This document shows, piece after piece, positions 15,672 through 24,689 of a DNA stretch of 64,000 nucleotides (position 1 is the stretch's first letter; each line of letters opens with the position of its first letter). Made by a program: the position numbers and the translations under genes. Origin of the DNA: CAVPDE01 sp963707125 (lineage in GTDB: Bacteria > Desulfobacterota > DSM-4660 > Desulfatiglandales > HGW-15); NCBI GenBank assembly GCA_963707125.1, contig CAVPOU010000019.1:1-64000 (forward strand). Reading direction: 5' to 3'. The notes under the pieces were generated by a model. It searched no databases and was not told the origin of the DNA. It was given only the letters and a program-made list of their open reading frames with translations.

Positions 15672-16976
15672 TCAAAATTTCGATTCTTCCATCTTGATCT
15701 CGATTCTCTCTACGGCCGCTGCATCCCGCTCGTAATAGAAGGATCCTACCAGGAACAACATCGCGGCGGCGAAGGTAAAAGGCGGAAGGAACATCAGCGC
15801 TGTCTCGATACCGAAGGCATCGGACAACGCACCGACAACGGGCGGGCCCAGAGCGCTGCCCAGAACATGCTGAGTGACGACATTGGTACTCAGGGAAACC
15901 GCCCTCAGCCCCGGGTGGACGACATCCTGAGTGACAGACACCGCGGGCGGCACGAATGCAACTGCTGTCACCCCGCTCAGGAGCAATACCGCATACTGCA
16001 AAGGTCCATGGACAAGCGTGAAAGCCGCCAGCAGAATCAGCGTGGTGGATAACGAGGATAGAAACGGGAAAAGCATCCGCGCGTTCTTTCGCGTCCTGAA
16101 CCAGCGGTCAGCCAAGAACCCACCCAACGGCGCTCCCACGATGGCCAGGAGCATGATCGTGGCGGCCTTGGTGCTCGCCTTGTCCACCGGCAGCGCATCC
16201 AATCGGTGAAAGTAGGTCGGCAGCCACGCAAGAAGCGCCGTGGTGACGAAAACGTTGGCGGCAAAGCCGAGGTTGTTGAAGAGGAGCGTTTTGTTGCCGG
16301 CAAACTGGCGTACCACGTCCCGCAGGCCCAGGGTCACCTGACGCGGGGGGCCTTGATGATCGGCGACGGTTTGAGTCAGGGCGACGGTCTCGTAGTCTCG
16401 CACGAAGAAGAAAAGCAGCGCTACCAGAATTCCAGGTGCGGCCACCACCCCGAAGGCATGCCGCCAACCATAGTGCTGGGCGATGAAGCCGCCCAGCGCA
16501 ATCCCAATCGCGCTCCCGAGCGGGATCGAGGCGTTCCAGATGCCAAGCATGCGGGCCCGCTTCTCCTCGGGGAAAATGGCCGAGATCATGGCTGTGCCGC
16601 CTGGCGCATAGCCGGCTTCACCGATTCCGATGGCGGTTCTGGCCACCAGCAGCTGAGTGAAATTCCTTACAAAGGCGCAGGCCAAGGTCGCTGCTCCCCA
16701 CGCGACGGACATCCAGGCAATGCACTTTTTTCGACTCCACCGATCGATGAGCACGGAAACGGGAAGAGTAAATAATAGGATGGACCAGTACACCGCGGAG
16801 ACGAGCAGACCGCAATGGGCGTCGGTCAGGCCCCAGTCTCTCTTGAGAAATGGAAAGAGGGACACGACCACCATACGGTCGATGTAATCGAACATATAGA
16901 GCAGAAAGAGCAGGATGAAGGTCACACGGGCTGAGGACCGGGAAAGCGCATAGGCATTGGCGTCGAGGGACTTCAC
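15672..16976 (-). CDS. MFS transporter (Spinster/anion-symporter-like)
   Basis: 434 residues with about 12 hydrophobic spans. MFS signatures: DYIDRMVVVSLFPFLKRDWGLTD at TM1, the loop motif DRWSRKKCI between TM2 and TM3, GIGEAGYAPGGTAMISAIFP in TM4-5, and a second-half repeat LGGFLADRWFRTRKNARMLFP. GIGEAG and the TM4 pattern match the Spinster-like/organic-acid symporter group. Located 45 bases after the URO-D-like gene on the same strand, so probably co-transcribed. A nearly identical 493-base piece of its 3' end is at 36126-36618. Substrate unknown. Confidence 0.88.
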   Translation of the reverse strand: MKSLDANAYALSRSSARVTFILLFLLYMFDYIDRMVVVSLFPFLKRDWGLTDAHCGLLVSAVYWSILLFTLPVSVLIDRWSRKKCIAWMSVAWGAATLACAFVRNFTQLLVARTAIGIGEAGYAPGGTAMISAIFPEEKRARMLGIWNASIPLGSAIGIALGGFIAQHYGWRHAFGVVAAPGILVALLFFFVRDYETVALTQTVADHQGPPRQVTLGLRDVVRQFAGNKTLLFNNLGFAANVFVTTALLAWLPTYFHRLDALPVDKASTKAATIMLLAIVGAPLGGFLADRWFRTRKNARMLFPFLSSLSTTLILLAAFTLVHGPLQYAVLLLSGVTAVAFVPPAVSVTQDVVHPGLRAVSLSTNVVTQHVLGSALGPPVVGALSDAFGIETALMFLPPFTFAAAMLFLVGSFYYERDAAAVERIEIKMEESKF

Positions 16977-17021
16977 CGTTGTGTCCTTCCGGCGGTCTGG
17001 ATCGCACCTGCTCCCTTCAGT

Positions 17022-18122
17022 CTACGATTGGCCAGCAGGGTCTTGGTAGCGTCCATATTTCTTTGCCGCCTCGAACATGGTGATGCAGTTCTCGGGATTG
17101 ACTCCCGGGTGGAGAGAGTTGGACTCACTCAGGATGTACCCCCCGCCCGGGGCTGCCACTTCGATGGCTCGATGTACCGCGCTCTCCACCTGCTCTGTCG
17201 TTCCGTTGCACAGGAGATCCATGCAGTCGATATTTCCGATGAGGCATATTCGATTCCCGCAATACTGTTTCACCTTCTCCAGGTCCATGCCCGCATGCGG
17301 CTCCAGGGGGTTCAATCCATCGTAGCCGGTTTCCAAAAGGATATCCAGTATGTTCCAGAGATTGCCGTCGCTGTGGCGCACCACCTTGAGACCGAGCGCG
17401 TGTGCGCGCTGGACGATCTTGCGATTGTAGGGATTAACGAACTCCTGGAAGTGGCGGGGAGAGATCAGGGTTGCTCCGGTGGTGGCGATGTCATCCTCAA
17501 CCACCAAAACGTCCAGGCCGGCGTCGGCGAGCATGTCAAGTTGCAGCAGGTTGTACTCCAATACCATGGAGGCAATCCGGTGCACGAATTCGGGAGACTG
17601 GATCATCTTGACCATGAGATTCTGCATCCCTGCGAGTCGCCAACTGCGAACAAAGGTCCCCCGCATCAGCCAGAATAGAGCGACTTGGCCCTTGAATCGC
17701 TCCCGGGCGAGATCCAACAGGAGCAGGTCTTTGCGTTTCGGCGTAGGGGGCCGGTACCCCTCCAAATCGGCAGCCTCTTGCACCGGATGTCCCTTGGGGA
17801 CCGGAAGTCCATGGGGACTCCGAAGGTACATGATTCCCCAGTCGTCCATGACACGTGCTTTGTCCAACTCGACCTCGTGGCCGATCTCGAAGGAAGTGCA
17901 GCCGTCCACGCCGAAATGCTCATGGATCAGAAACAGCGTGTCCAACAGCTTCAGCTTCTCCGTATCCGTCATGTCGTGGAACTGCTTGGGCTCGGGAAGC
18001 CCCTCGGTAAGATGACGGCCGATGCCGATGATAGGGCCTTCGTTGATTCCGTGGATGTACAAGGGAACGCGGTCGGGTTGCTTGACGTTGAGGGCCTCTA
18101 GAATACGTTCTCTACCGGTCAT
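17022..18122 (-). CDS. Uroporphyrinogen decarboxylase-like (URO-D superfamily) protein
   Basis: 366 residues from ATG 18122, which has GAGAG 8 bases upstream (an in-frame GTG at 18131 is less well placed). MTGRERILEALNVKQPDRVPLYIHG is the typical URO-D/MtaA start. DMLADAGLDVLVVEDDIATTGATLISPRHFQEFVNPYNRKIV, KVVRHSDGNLWNILDILLETGYDGLNPLEPHAGMDLEKVKQ and the late GGGYILSESNSLHPGV are superfamily landmarks. Such genes in anaerobes are usually not in haem synthesis but act on methylated compounds (corrinoid methyltransferases). Its own substrate is not evident. Co-directional with the MFS gene, perhaps a substrate-uptake pair. Confidence 0.85.
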   Translation of the reverse strand: MTGRERILEALNVKQPDRVPLYIHGINEGPIIGIGRHLTEGLPEPKQFHDMTDTEKLKLLDTLFLIHEHFGVDGCTSFEIGHEVELDKARVMDDWGIMYLRSPHGLPVPKGHPVQEAADLEGYRPPTPKRKDLLLLDLARERFKGQVALFWLMRGTFVRSWRLAGMQNLMVKMIQSPEFVHRIASMVLEYNLLQLDMLADAGLDVLVVEDDIATTGATLISPRHFQEFVNPYNRKIVQRAHALGLKVVRHSDGNLWNILDILLETGYDGLNPLEPHAGMDLEKVKQYCGNRICLIGNIDCMDLLCNGTTEQVESAVHRAIEVAAPGGGYILSESNSLHPGVNPENCITMFEAAKKYGRYQDPAGQS

Positions 18123-18127
18123 GGGAT

Positions 18128-18385
18128 TCACTCTCTGCTTACCCCGTGAGCATAACAGCCAAAAGCATCATGGAAGGGCGAAAGCTCTCCAATGCTTCCA
18201 TCAATGGTGTCACTCCTATGGGGTTTGTTCTTTGGGAAGACATCAGCCTCAACAGAGAGAAGAAAACGGTCAGGCAGGTTCGGGAATTGAGCAAAAATCG
18301 AAGCGCTTCCAAGAATGATGATTTCGTTATCCTCGGCGATGCTCCCCGCTGCCCGGATAATATGCTCTAATTGTAAACGGTTCAT
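18128..18385 (-). pseudogene. DUF6036-like gene, truncated copy
   Basis: First 85 codons (MNRLQLEHIIRAAGSIAEDNEIIILGSASIF...GCYAHGVSRE) of the gene complete at 14389-14937, about 93 per cent alike by eye. It is cut where the URO-D-like gene begins. The upstream partner gene is absent; the bases before the start rejoin sequence equivalent to 15245-15380. Confidence 0.82.
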
Positions 18386-18771
18386 AGATCTTCCACCTTT
18401 CTCTCGGGCTGAGAAAGCCGTAGCATGGATCTCCTCGCCGGTTGTCAGTGGAAAATCAATGTCCGATGCTTGCCCTCAGAGGGCTAAGCCCTTCCAAAGC
18501 GTTGCCTCTGATTCTAAGAGAAATGCGCGGTTTCTTCAACGCTAAAAGGGACGAGGTGCCGTGAAGTCAATCCAGTGTCGGTGATGGTAGGTGAGGTGAC
18601 AACAACTTGATTCAGCTGCGCAGGAGCTTAGAGCAACCCGCAGACTTACCGGCGCCAATGGCCTCTCCTCAGAAGCTTTCAGAACGATGGTCGAGATACT
18701 CAGGGGAGGCAGGGTGGCCGTAAAGGCGTTCTTGGCCGTGATGGGGATATCGGCCATGCGCGGCGGCCCTG
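18386..18771. other. Intergenic region with duplicated non-coding segments
   Basis: 18405-18555 resembles 15245-15380 (region after the DUF6036 pair), and 18585-18632 resembles the start of the GTGATAAGA-type repeat (see 21105). A frame at 18542-18802 has no support as a gene. Confidence 0.5.
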
Positions 18772-19749
18772 CTAAATATGGCATTTCAAGGCGCGGTGCC
18801 ATCCATCGTCGATCCGTTTGATCAACTTCCTGGCGCGTGTCGAAAGACCGAACTCACACGCCTTACACACAAAATCATCTTCGCTCGGCTTGCCCAGAAA
18901 TACCTTTTCGAGAATGTCTCGCGCCTGCTGAGAGTTCCAGACCTCCTGGATGGAGCTCCCTTTTACATTGCCGAGGATTGCCCGCCGCCCCATATCCTCA
19001 CAGCAGAGGACCGCATCCCCATTGAAGGAGATTACCATGTCCCTGAGCGGCAGGGTCTTCTTGCATCCCCGCACTTTGTTGCCCGGATACTTCCAGTTCC
19101 ACGACGCGCAGTTGGGCACCAAACCTGCGCGAGAGTTCGGGAGGAAAATCTTGACAGGAATGTTGCGCTCTTTCCAATAGCGTCTTACCTTCAACACCTC
19201 GCCGAAAGGCCACTCGTAGGCGATGGCACGGATCTGTAGGCGCTCGCGGGGATAGTGCTGCGCCAGATACTCTACATTAGGAAGAACCTTGGCGATATCC
19301 AGTCCCATCACGCCCCGGTAAACGGCGGGGGTAATCCCGTGGCAACTGATGTAAATGGAGCCGTCAAAACCGGTGGCGATCAAGGCATCGACGCGCTCGG
19401 GGGTAAGAAGCAAGGCATTGGTCTGAACCACCAATTTGAGCCCGGCGGCGAGCACATAGGATATCTTCTCAAAAATACGGGGATCGATAAAGAGCTCTCC
19501 CATATTGCAGAATATCACATGTCCCCTGGTCAGGTAGGTCTTGTGAATAAAGGAAAACTCATCGACAATCTTCCTGAAGAGCTCCTCGTCCATAAAGCCC
19601 ATCGGCAGTTTTTTCGAAGCATGAGCATAGGGGCAGGTCTTGCAGGAGGCATTGCAGTAAGAATGGATATCAAGAATCAAATTTGAAGGGTAGCCCTGAC
19701 GGAGATGGTTGCCGAGACGCATCGGCGCAACTTCCTTCGTTGTCGACAT
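18772..19749 (-). CDS. Radical SAM/SPASM domain protein
   Basis: 325 residues from ATG 19749 with GGAG about 9 bases upstream (a TTG at 19764 precedes it). The cluster motif is CNASCKTC (C32, C36, C39), with LILDIHSYCNASCKTCPYAH before MGFMDEELFRKIVDEF. SPASM-type cysteines occur in GCKKTLPLRDMVISFNGDAVLCCEDM and DDFVCKACEFG. This pattern (FNGDAVLCC..D, GNVKGSSIQEVWNS) is the compact SPASM group often next to methyltransferase or cell-surface genes. No carrier or precursor gene is seen beside it, and it is separate from the RiPP cassette. Confidence 0.85.
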   Translation of the reverse strand: MSTTKEVAPMRLGNHLRQGYPSNLILDIHSYCNASCKTCPYAHASKKLPMGFMDEELFRKIVDEFSFIHKTYLTRGHVIFCNMGELFIDPRIFEKISYVLAAGLKLVVQTNALLLTPERVDALIATGFDGSIYISCHGITPAVYRGVMGLDIAKVLPNVEYLAQHYPRERLQIRAIAYEWPFGEVLKVRRYWKERNIPVKIFLPNSRAGLVPNCASWNWKYPGNKVRGCKKTLPLRDMVISFNGDAVLCCEDMGRRAILGNVKGSSIQEVWNSQQARDILEKVFLGKPSEDDFVCKACEFGLSTRARKLIKRIDDGWHRALKCHI

Positions 19750-19969
19750 TGCCGTTTTCTCCAAAGTATTCTCTTGCTGTAGATTTATTACTATTTAAGC
19801 CGCGCAAGACAACTCTGTGAGACGATATCATACATTATACATGTTTTCCAAAAGGATACTGTAAGCAATGTCTCTTCGCGGTCATGGCAAACGCATCAAA
19901 AGAGCAAACTCGAGAAAGATGAAGCCGAAGCTAAGGCTTCACATCACACCCTGCATCGCTCTGTTGTTT

Positions 19970-20290
19970 TGCATCGGAAGCGCCGGTTTGTCTCGCTTGT
20001 CCAGAAATTCGATCCAATGAACCGTGAGCGTGAGGGCGGTGAAATCCTGTTCGACCTTTCCCTTCAGGACATAGGGCTGCATCTCGTTCAGCATATGGCA
20101 AAACCGGTGATACACTTTCGGGAACAAGACCGTCTCATAGATGCCTGTGGTGTCCCCAAAAGAGACAAACTTCATGGGGTCGCCGTCTTTCGTTTGAACC
20201 GTCTTGCCGATGACCAACCAGCCAATGGTGGTTATGTGCTCACCGACGTGAAGATGAAGGTCACAAGCCTTCACGTAATGCAATCCTCTG
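19970..20290 (-). pseudogene. dnaE 3'-end fragment, copy 3
   Basis: Longest ectopic copy: reads MHYVKACDLHLHVGEHITTIGWLVIGKTVQTKDGDPMKFVSFGDTTG and on to LLKGKVEQDFTALTLTVHWIEFLDKRDKPA, the end of DnaE2. Homology with 43270-43640 stops near 20290, after the LHYVKAC segment. Intact as a 114-codon frame but without the polymerase part. Placed just downstream of a RelE/AbrB-type module. Confidence 0.8.
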
Positions 20291-20362
20291 GCGATCCGAT
20301 ACGTTCAGGATCTTACGTGACATGCCCTCGCGCGGCTGCGCCTTTTCTAGCCTGTTTCTTCC

Positions 20363-20674
20363 TCAAACCCTTCTTTCACAGACATCATGGTGCCCGCAGT
20401 TTCGTAGGGCAATCATCCCTGGCTCAGGGCCATACTCGAAGGTAAAACGCAGATCTTTGGTTACATAGGCGATGAAAACGGAATCGCCTCCTTCGGCATA
20501 CTTCGCTTTCACGTTTTTGGCTTTGTGAACGTTGAGAGAGGGGTGCCGGGGGTTGGATGCCAGAAGGCTCACAGCTTTGTCAACGAGCTTCCGCTCTTTC
20601 AGACCAAGGCCCGTGTAGTTCTCCAGAAAAACAACTTCAAAACAAAGCTTAAAGGGAGGGGCTTTAGCAGGCAT
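20363..20674 (-). CDS. RelE/YafQ-like toxin
   Basis: 103 residues. CFEVVFLENYTGLGLKERKLVDKAVSLLASNPRHPSLNVHKAKNVKAKYAEGGDSVFIAYVTKDLRFTFEYGPEPGMIALRNCGHHDV follows the YafQ/RelE fold: helix pair, then strands with FIAYV..DLRFTF and a terminal GxHD/H. Preceded by an AbrB-type antitoxin gene 6 bases upstream. Expected to be a ribosome-dependent mRNA endonuclease. Codon and length features are normal for the family. Confidence 0.75.
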   Translation of the reverse strand: MPAKAPPFKLCFEVVFLENYTGLGLKERKLVDKAVSLLASNPRHPSLNVHKAKNVKAKYAEGGDSVFIAYVTKDLRFTFEYGPEPGMIALRNCGHHDVCERRV

Positions 20675-20680
20675 GGTATC

Positions 20681-20956
20681 CTATCTTCTAAGGGCCTTAA
20701 GAGCGTCGGCCGGAGAGGTAGCGGAAATACCCCGGCGCCTGTCTTTGTTGACGGTCTCTTCAATCTTAACCCAATCCTGAGACAGTTCTTCAACAGGCAA
20801 ATCAGACATGTCCGGATATTTCCTGACGGTGCGAACCGGATAAAGGATGATGGCATCTCCCTCAACAACGTATTCAAAGAGGGGCTCTGAGCGAAAGTGG
20901 GGAGGCAAGGTGACTCTTCCCCGGTTGTCGGTTTTGAGGATATTTATCTCGCGCAT
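20681..20956 (-). CDS. AbrB/MazE-type antitoxin
   Basis: 91 residues from ATG 20956, which follows GGGAGG (an in-frame upstream start at 20986 lacks one). MREINILKTDNRGRVTLPPHFRSEPLFEYVVEGDAIILYPV is a swapped-hairpin AbrB DNA-binding domain (DNRGRVTLP). The C-terminal acidic helix (DLPVEELSQDWVKIEETVNKDRR) would bind the toxin. Forms an operon with the RelE-like toxin that follows. Confidence 0.8.
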   Translation of the reverse strand: MREINILKTDNRGRVTLPPHFRSEPLFEYVVEGDAIILYPVRTVRKYPDMSDLPVEELSQDWVKIEETVNKDRRRGISATSPADALKALRR

Positions 20957-21104
20957 AGGTTTCCTCCCAAATCTCAAGCGTAGCAAAGAAACAATATACC
21001 TATTTTACCAAGTTGTCAATAGTGGGTGGAGTTGCAAATGCTCAATTGGGATAACGTCGCCGAACTAAACATAAAGGATTGGGTCAGACCAAGGCAAGTG
21101 GTTG

Positions 21105-21240
21105 GGTGAGGTGAGGTGATAAGAGCTTGCTTCAGATGGGTGGGAGTCTAAGGGAATTTGGCCTTGTGTGTAAAGGGCAAACTTGGCACATCATGTTGAG
21201 GGCCGGAGGATTGCGGTGGGCGAGGGCGTTCCGGGCTGGT
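21105..21240. repeat. Dispersed ~135-base repeat (GTGATAAGAGCTTGCTTCAG type), copy at 21 kb
   Basis: Begins GAGGTGATAAGAGCTTGCTT and runs through a block containing TTGTGTGTAAAGGG and TGTTGAGGGCCGGAG, ending GCGTTCCGGGCTGG. Nearly the same block is at 41940-42080, and a diverged one with a tandem first part is at 43182-43320. No frame or secondary structure explains it. The remainder of 20957-21718 has no supported gene. Confidence 0.7.
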
Positions 21241-21718
21241 ATCGTCCACCGTGAGCGGAAGGGAATCGAGAAAGAAATGGATGCAGGATCAAGTCCGGTA
21301 TGACAATTCTAAAGATGTTGAATTGCCGAAGGGATAACTTCTATGCTTTGCGAATGACCGATGGGGTGACTCTGGTCATCTCCCTGGACTGAACTGGTTC
21401 TGTAACATCATGTCCATGAAGGATATCTTCCTGAACTTGACAAGATCCAATAATGCGGCGGATTGCAATATTGCTACCCGAGTTCAGGACGCAGCCTGAG
21501 TCAGAAAGAGTTGATGATTGCAAATACTCATCTTCAATGCTATAAGTTTATTCATTCTTTTAACGTGCGGTCATCGATTCCGTGAAAACTCAGGAACGTG
21601 ACTGACAGCGGGAGAGTCTGGCGGAGCAGCTACACGATCCCTCTGCTTATGCCATCAGGAATTCGGAACCGCCGGCGCCGGTAACTCCGGGCGGCACACA
21701 CCACAAGGAGACCTTGCC

Positions 21719-22096
21719 ATGAGCAACTTCTGGGACATTGTCTGGTTGATCTTCTCCACCTTCATGTTCGTCGCGTACCTCATCATCCTCTTCCAGATCG
21801 TCGTCGACCTCTTCCGGGATTCCGAGCTCGGGGGGGTCTCGAAGGCCATCTGGATCGTCGGGCTCATCGTCGTGCCGGTGCTCACGGCGCTTCTCTACGT
21901 TATCGGCCGTGGCCGGGGCATGGCGGAGCGGCAGCGCGGTTCCCAGGAGCGGGTGAAGGCCGACACCGACGCCTACATCAGACGGGTGGCCGGGAAGTCG
22001 CCGGCGGAACAGATTGCCGAGGCCAAGGCGCTTCTCGATGCCGGCGCCATCACCCAGGACGAGTACGCGCGACTGAAGGCCAAGGCGCTCGCCTGA
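21719..22096 (+). CDS. SHOCT-domain membrane protein with PLD-nuclease-N-like part
   Basis: 125 residues. Residues 1-65 are two membrane spans with FWDIVWLIFSTFMFVAYLIILFQIVVDLFRD and SKAIWIVGLIVVPVLTALLYVI, matching the small PLDc_N-type membrane domain. The C-terminus PAEQIAEAKALLDAGAITQDEYARLKAKAL is a SHOCT motif. Good site AAGGAG before the ATG. Base composition is clearly more GC-rich than the surrounding region (GCC/CTC/GTC-rich codons), and this architecture is typical of actinobacteria, so lateral transfer is likely. Function of the family is unknown. Confidence 0.82.
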   Translation: MSNFWDIVWLIFSTFMFVAYLIILFQIVVDLFRDSELGGVSKAIWIVGLIVVPVLTALLYVIGRGRGMAERQRGSQERVKADTDAYIRRVAGKSPAEQIAEAKALLDAGAITQDEYARLKAKALA

Positions 22097-22165
22097 GCCG
22101 CGCAGTCCGACCGCGCAGACACCGAAAAGGCCACCCCATATCGATGCCGCGACCCGAGAACGCGC

Positions 22166-22364
22166 CGCCCGCTTTCCACCTGCTGGCAAAGCCAGGCAGC
22201 GCCCACAGATAAGCTTGGACCGCGCGCTGAAAATCCATTTCGTCGAACAGTTTGGCGGCTGTTGCGTCGGTTGGGTAACTATTCCGCACTTCGAGCCTGC
22301 CGATGCGGGTGTCGATCGATCCGGTCGTCGGGATGCATCCTGAGGCGCTTGCGTTCTCTGACAT
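22166..22364 (-). pseudogene. DUF1254-type protein, N-terminal fragment
   Basis: The ATG at 22364 has GGAGGATGAC directly before it. It encodes a lipoprotein-like/short start, then RLEVRNSYPTDATAAKLFDEMDFQRAVQAYLWALP, the recognisable N-terminus of DUF1254 (COG5361) proteins. Similarity is lost after about residue 60, and the normal 450-residue protein is not present. Confidence 0.7.
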
Positions 22365-22750
22365 GTCATCCTCCGAAAGAAATGAAGTTCACAACCGACC
22401 ACGGCGCTCTGCCGTCCGGCGACGTCTCGATTTGAGTTGCGAATACCGGCTTGAAGCCCGCCGGAATCTGCAACTCGCTGCGCCATGCTGATTCAAGAGC
22501 CTATCATTTAGGTCTGTTCGATGTTCGGCAGCGTCTTGATCCAGTTCTGCTGTGTTTGACCCCAAGGGCGAGCATGAGGGTAAAAACTGTCAGGCTGACG
22601 AAATAGTGCCGGATGGGGTTGTCCATACGTAATAATTATCCCGTGTTTCAAAAAGAATGGGCTTGCTGCTTCGACCCTTGGAGCGTTGGTTTTATGAAAC
22701 GTCCCATCGAGAGCACGGCCCCGAAGATCCCGCCCCAGCAACGAAACGGT
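22365..22750. other. Intergenic mosaic with a possible further DUF1214 remnant
   Basis: On the minus strand near 22508-22580 the frame reads QTQQNWIKTLPNIEQT then stop. It resembles the NWIQTVPG segment near the end of DUF1254/DUF1214 proteins, but it is too short to be sure. No intact gene. Confidence 0.35.
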
Positions 22751-23107
22751 TCACTTCATGGGTTTGGCCGCAGGAAGGCTATAAGCCCCCTCCACCACCG
22801 ATTTGCCCGGGCGGTAGATTCGCATCAGGAAGTTCCAGCCTTCCGTGGTATCCAGCCTGTTGGGCACATCGATGCAGGTCTCCACCGATCCGAAATACAC
22901 GGTGAACGTGCCGTCGGCGTTCAGCTTCACATTTGAGGAATTGACATTACTGTTCTCGCTCTTCATGAAGCCGTCGTTGCCGTACATCGTAATGGACCAG
23001 AAGGCGTTGTTCTCCGGCACGGCGTAGGTGGCGGTGTGGCACACGTTGGGGTCGTGATTGCCGCTGTAGATGATGTAGGTGGCATCCCATTCGGGGAAGA
23101 GGCCTTT
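22751..23107 (-). pseudogene. DUF1214-domain protein, C-terminal fragment
   Basis: Reads KGLFPEWDATYIIYSGNHD, then AFWSITMYGNDGFMKSENSN, TFTVYFGS and NFLMRIYRPGKSVVEGAYSLP to a stop at 22751, the C-terminal DUF1214 half of a DUF1254/1214 protein. The upstream part is missing; the frame is joined at about 23107 to the hydrolase remnant at a shared TTCAGACAG. It cannot be the continuation of the 22364 fragment because the order is reversed. Confidence 0.78.
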
Positions 23108-23549
23108 CAGACAGCCCTCCATCAGGATACTCGGTTGAAAATCATTGCAGAGACATTCTGGCCCTCATGGACGACCAGAACCTCGAACGTCCTGTGCTCA
23201 TGGGGCCCTCTCTGGGAGCATTCATTTCCCTTGTGTTTGCGGCGAAGTATCCTCGCCGTGTGGACCGGTTGATCCTGGTAGACGGCGGGGGAAAGCTGTC
23301 CGAGGCCCAAATGACCAAGGTCTTTGCAGGCATCAAACCATCCCTGGATCGTCTGGGAAAGGTTTTTCCCGACTTCGAATCCTACTTGGCTCTTCTCAAG
23401 CAGGCTCCATTCCTGCAGCCGTGGCAGAAGGGATGGTTCGCGAGATGCCTAGCGCCAAGAAGGTGGATGTAGAAGGAAGCAATCATTACTCCATCTTGTT
23501 TCAGCCCAACAAGATGCGCGATCAGGCGTTACTTGGGTTTCTGGGGTGA
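23108..23549 (+). pseudogene. Alpha/beta hydrolase fragment (second copy, 5' truncated, internal deletion)
   Basis: Matches 3784-4447 of the first copy. It keeps the nucleophile region (PVLMGPSLGAFISLVF, where the usual GHSLG is GPSLG), then jumps from LQPW directly to the late part (GMVREMPSAKKVDVEGSNHYS), losing about 220 bases and changing frame. The N-terminus is replaced by the DUF1214 fragment. Non-functional. Confidence 0.82.
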
Positions 23550-24689
23550 TGCGACCTGGTTTTCGTCCTCATCCAGTTCCCCGGCAACCTGAAACTTTCT
23601 CATGAACTTCCGGTCAATGTAGTCCTTCAAAAGAAAGGCCAGCCGGCCTTCCCAGAGGAAGTTCTTTTTCCACAGAATCCCGCGGCCGTTTCCCATGTTG
23701 AAGATGAGCATGTAGTCTTTCTGAGGCATGAAGGTCTTCATCTCCCTGCCTTCCAGTGCAGCCAGAAGGTTGTGGAGGAGAATCGGGTTCTGCCTGACCG
23801 CATAGACTCCGACCTTGGCCAGGGGAGGGTGCGCAAAGCTGATGCAATCTCCTCCGCCGAACATCTCCGGGTGGGCCACGCTCTGAAGGAAAGAGTTGAC
23901 CAGCAGGCCTCCGTCCGGACCTGCGGAGATTCCTGAATCGCGAAAGATCAGAGAGGGCTGGACTCCAAGGGCCATGAAGGCCACATCGAAAGGATGAGAT
24001 GACCCGTCGGCCAATCGAATCTCGTCGCGGGTCATCTCCTTCACGTGGTTTCCCTCTGTGACCGTGATGCCCCGGTCGGTCAAGGACCGGAGGGCCAGGC
24101 CTTGAACCTTTTCCGGAAGACCGACTAAGAGCTTCCGGCCTGCGATGAGCCTGATCGTGGCCTTTCCGCGGTTTTCATTCACCAACCGCCACAGATTGGC
24201 GGTAACTTCCACTCCTGCAGGACCACCCCCAATGACAATGAAATTCATGGGCTTCTGTTTTAGAACTGGGACGATGAGGCGGCGGGCCTGGAGGAGATTG
24301 AAAACCGGTTTGACGGGCACGATGTTTTCCGGGGGCGCAGAAACCAAGGAGTTAAGGGGAACGTCACTGCCTGTGTTGAAGGAGACCACATCATATGAAA
24401 CCTGCTTGCCGGATTGGAGATTCAGGGTTCTTTGACCCGAGTCGATGTGGATGACTTTGTCCTCGATGAAGGACGCCCCGCGGTCCTCGGCAATCTTCTT
24501 TACGTGGAAACGGGCATCCTGGGGACGGTAGATTCCGGAGAGCAGGCCTGGTCCCATGCCTGAGTAGTAGTGATAGGGAGAAGGGCCGATCAGAGTGACT
24601 CTGTGGCCGCGCTCGACATAGCCGGCAAGGTTTAAAAGAACGGTCAAATGGGCATGCCCGCCCCCGACAAGAACAAGATGCTTTCCCAT
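23529..24689 (-). CDS. FAD/NAD(P)-dependent disulfide-oxidoreductase-like protein (NDH-2/SelD-N-like), intact copy
   Basis: 386 residues. Two Rossmann folds: LVLVGGGHAHLTVLLNL at residues 4-20 (FAD; the HAH is typical of the TIGR03169-like group) and NFIVIGGGPAGVEVTANL near residue 150 (NAD(P)). PEMFGGGDCISF near residue 275 is the FAD-contacting GD box. The C-terminus LWKKNFLWEGRLAFLLKDYIDRKFMRKFQ could be a membrane-associating helix as in NDH-2. It overlaps the hydrolase remnant by 21 bases. It is the intact version of the broken gene at 4479-5656. The physiological electron partner is not evident. Confidence 0.88.
   Translation of the reverse strand: MGKHLVLVGGGHAHLTVLLNLAGYVERGHRVTLIGPSPYHYYSGMGPGLLSGIYRPQDARFHVKKIAEDRGASFIEDKVIHIDSGQRTLNLQSGKQVSYDVVSFNTGSDVPLNSLVSAPPENIVPVKPVFNLLQARRLIVPVLKQKPMNFIVIGGGPAGVEVTANLWRLVNENRGKATIRLIAGRKLLVGLPEKVQGLALRSLTDRGITVTEGNHVKEMTRDEIRLADGSSHPFDVAFMALGVQPSLIFRDSGISAGPDGGLLVNSFLQSVAHPEMFGGGDCISFAHPPLAKVGVYAVRQNPILLHNLLAALEGREMKTFMPQKDYMLIFNMGNGRGILWKKNFLWEGRLAFLLKDYIDRKFMRKFQVAGELDEDENQVASPQKPK

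Noticed and set aside
18542..18802. 86-codon minus frame after the radical SAM gene at 18772
   Set aside because: It overlaps that gene's end and duplicated non-coding DNA; no ribosome site or known domain.
19868..20018. Plus-strand mini-frame reading MSLRGHGKRIKRANSRKMKPKL near a radical SAM gene
   Set aside because: The KPKL word looks like the precursor leader, but the rest is not similar, the frame runs into the dnaE fragment, and the ribosome site is poorly spaced. Probably chance.
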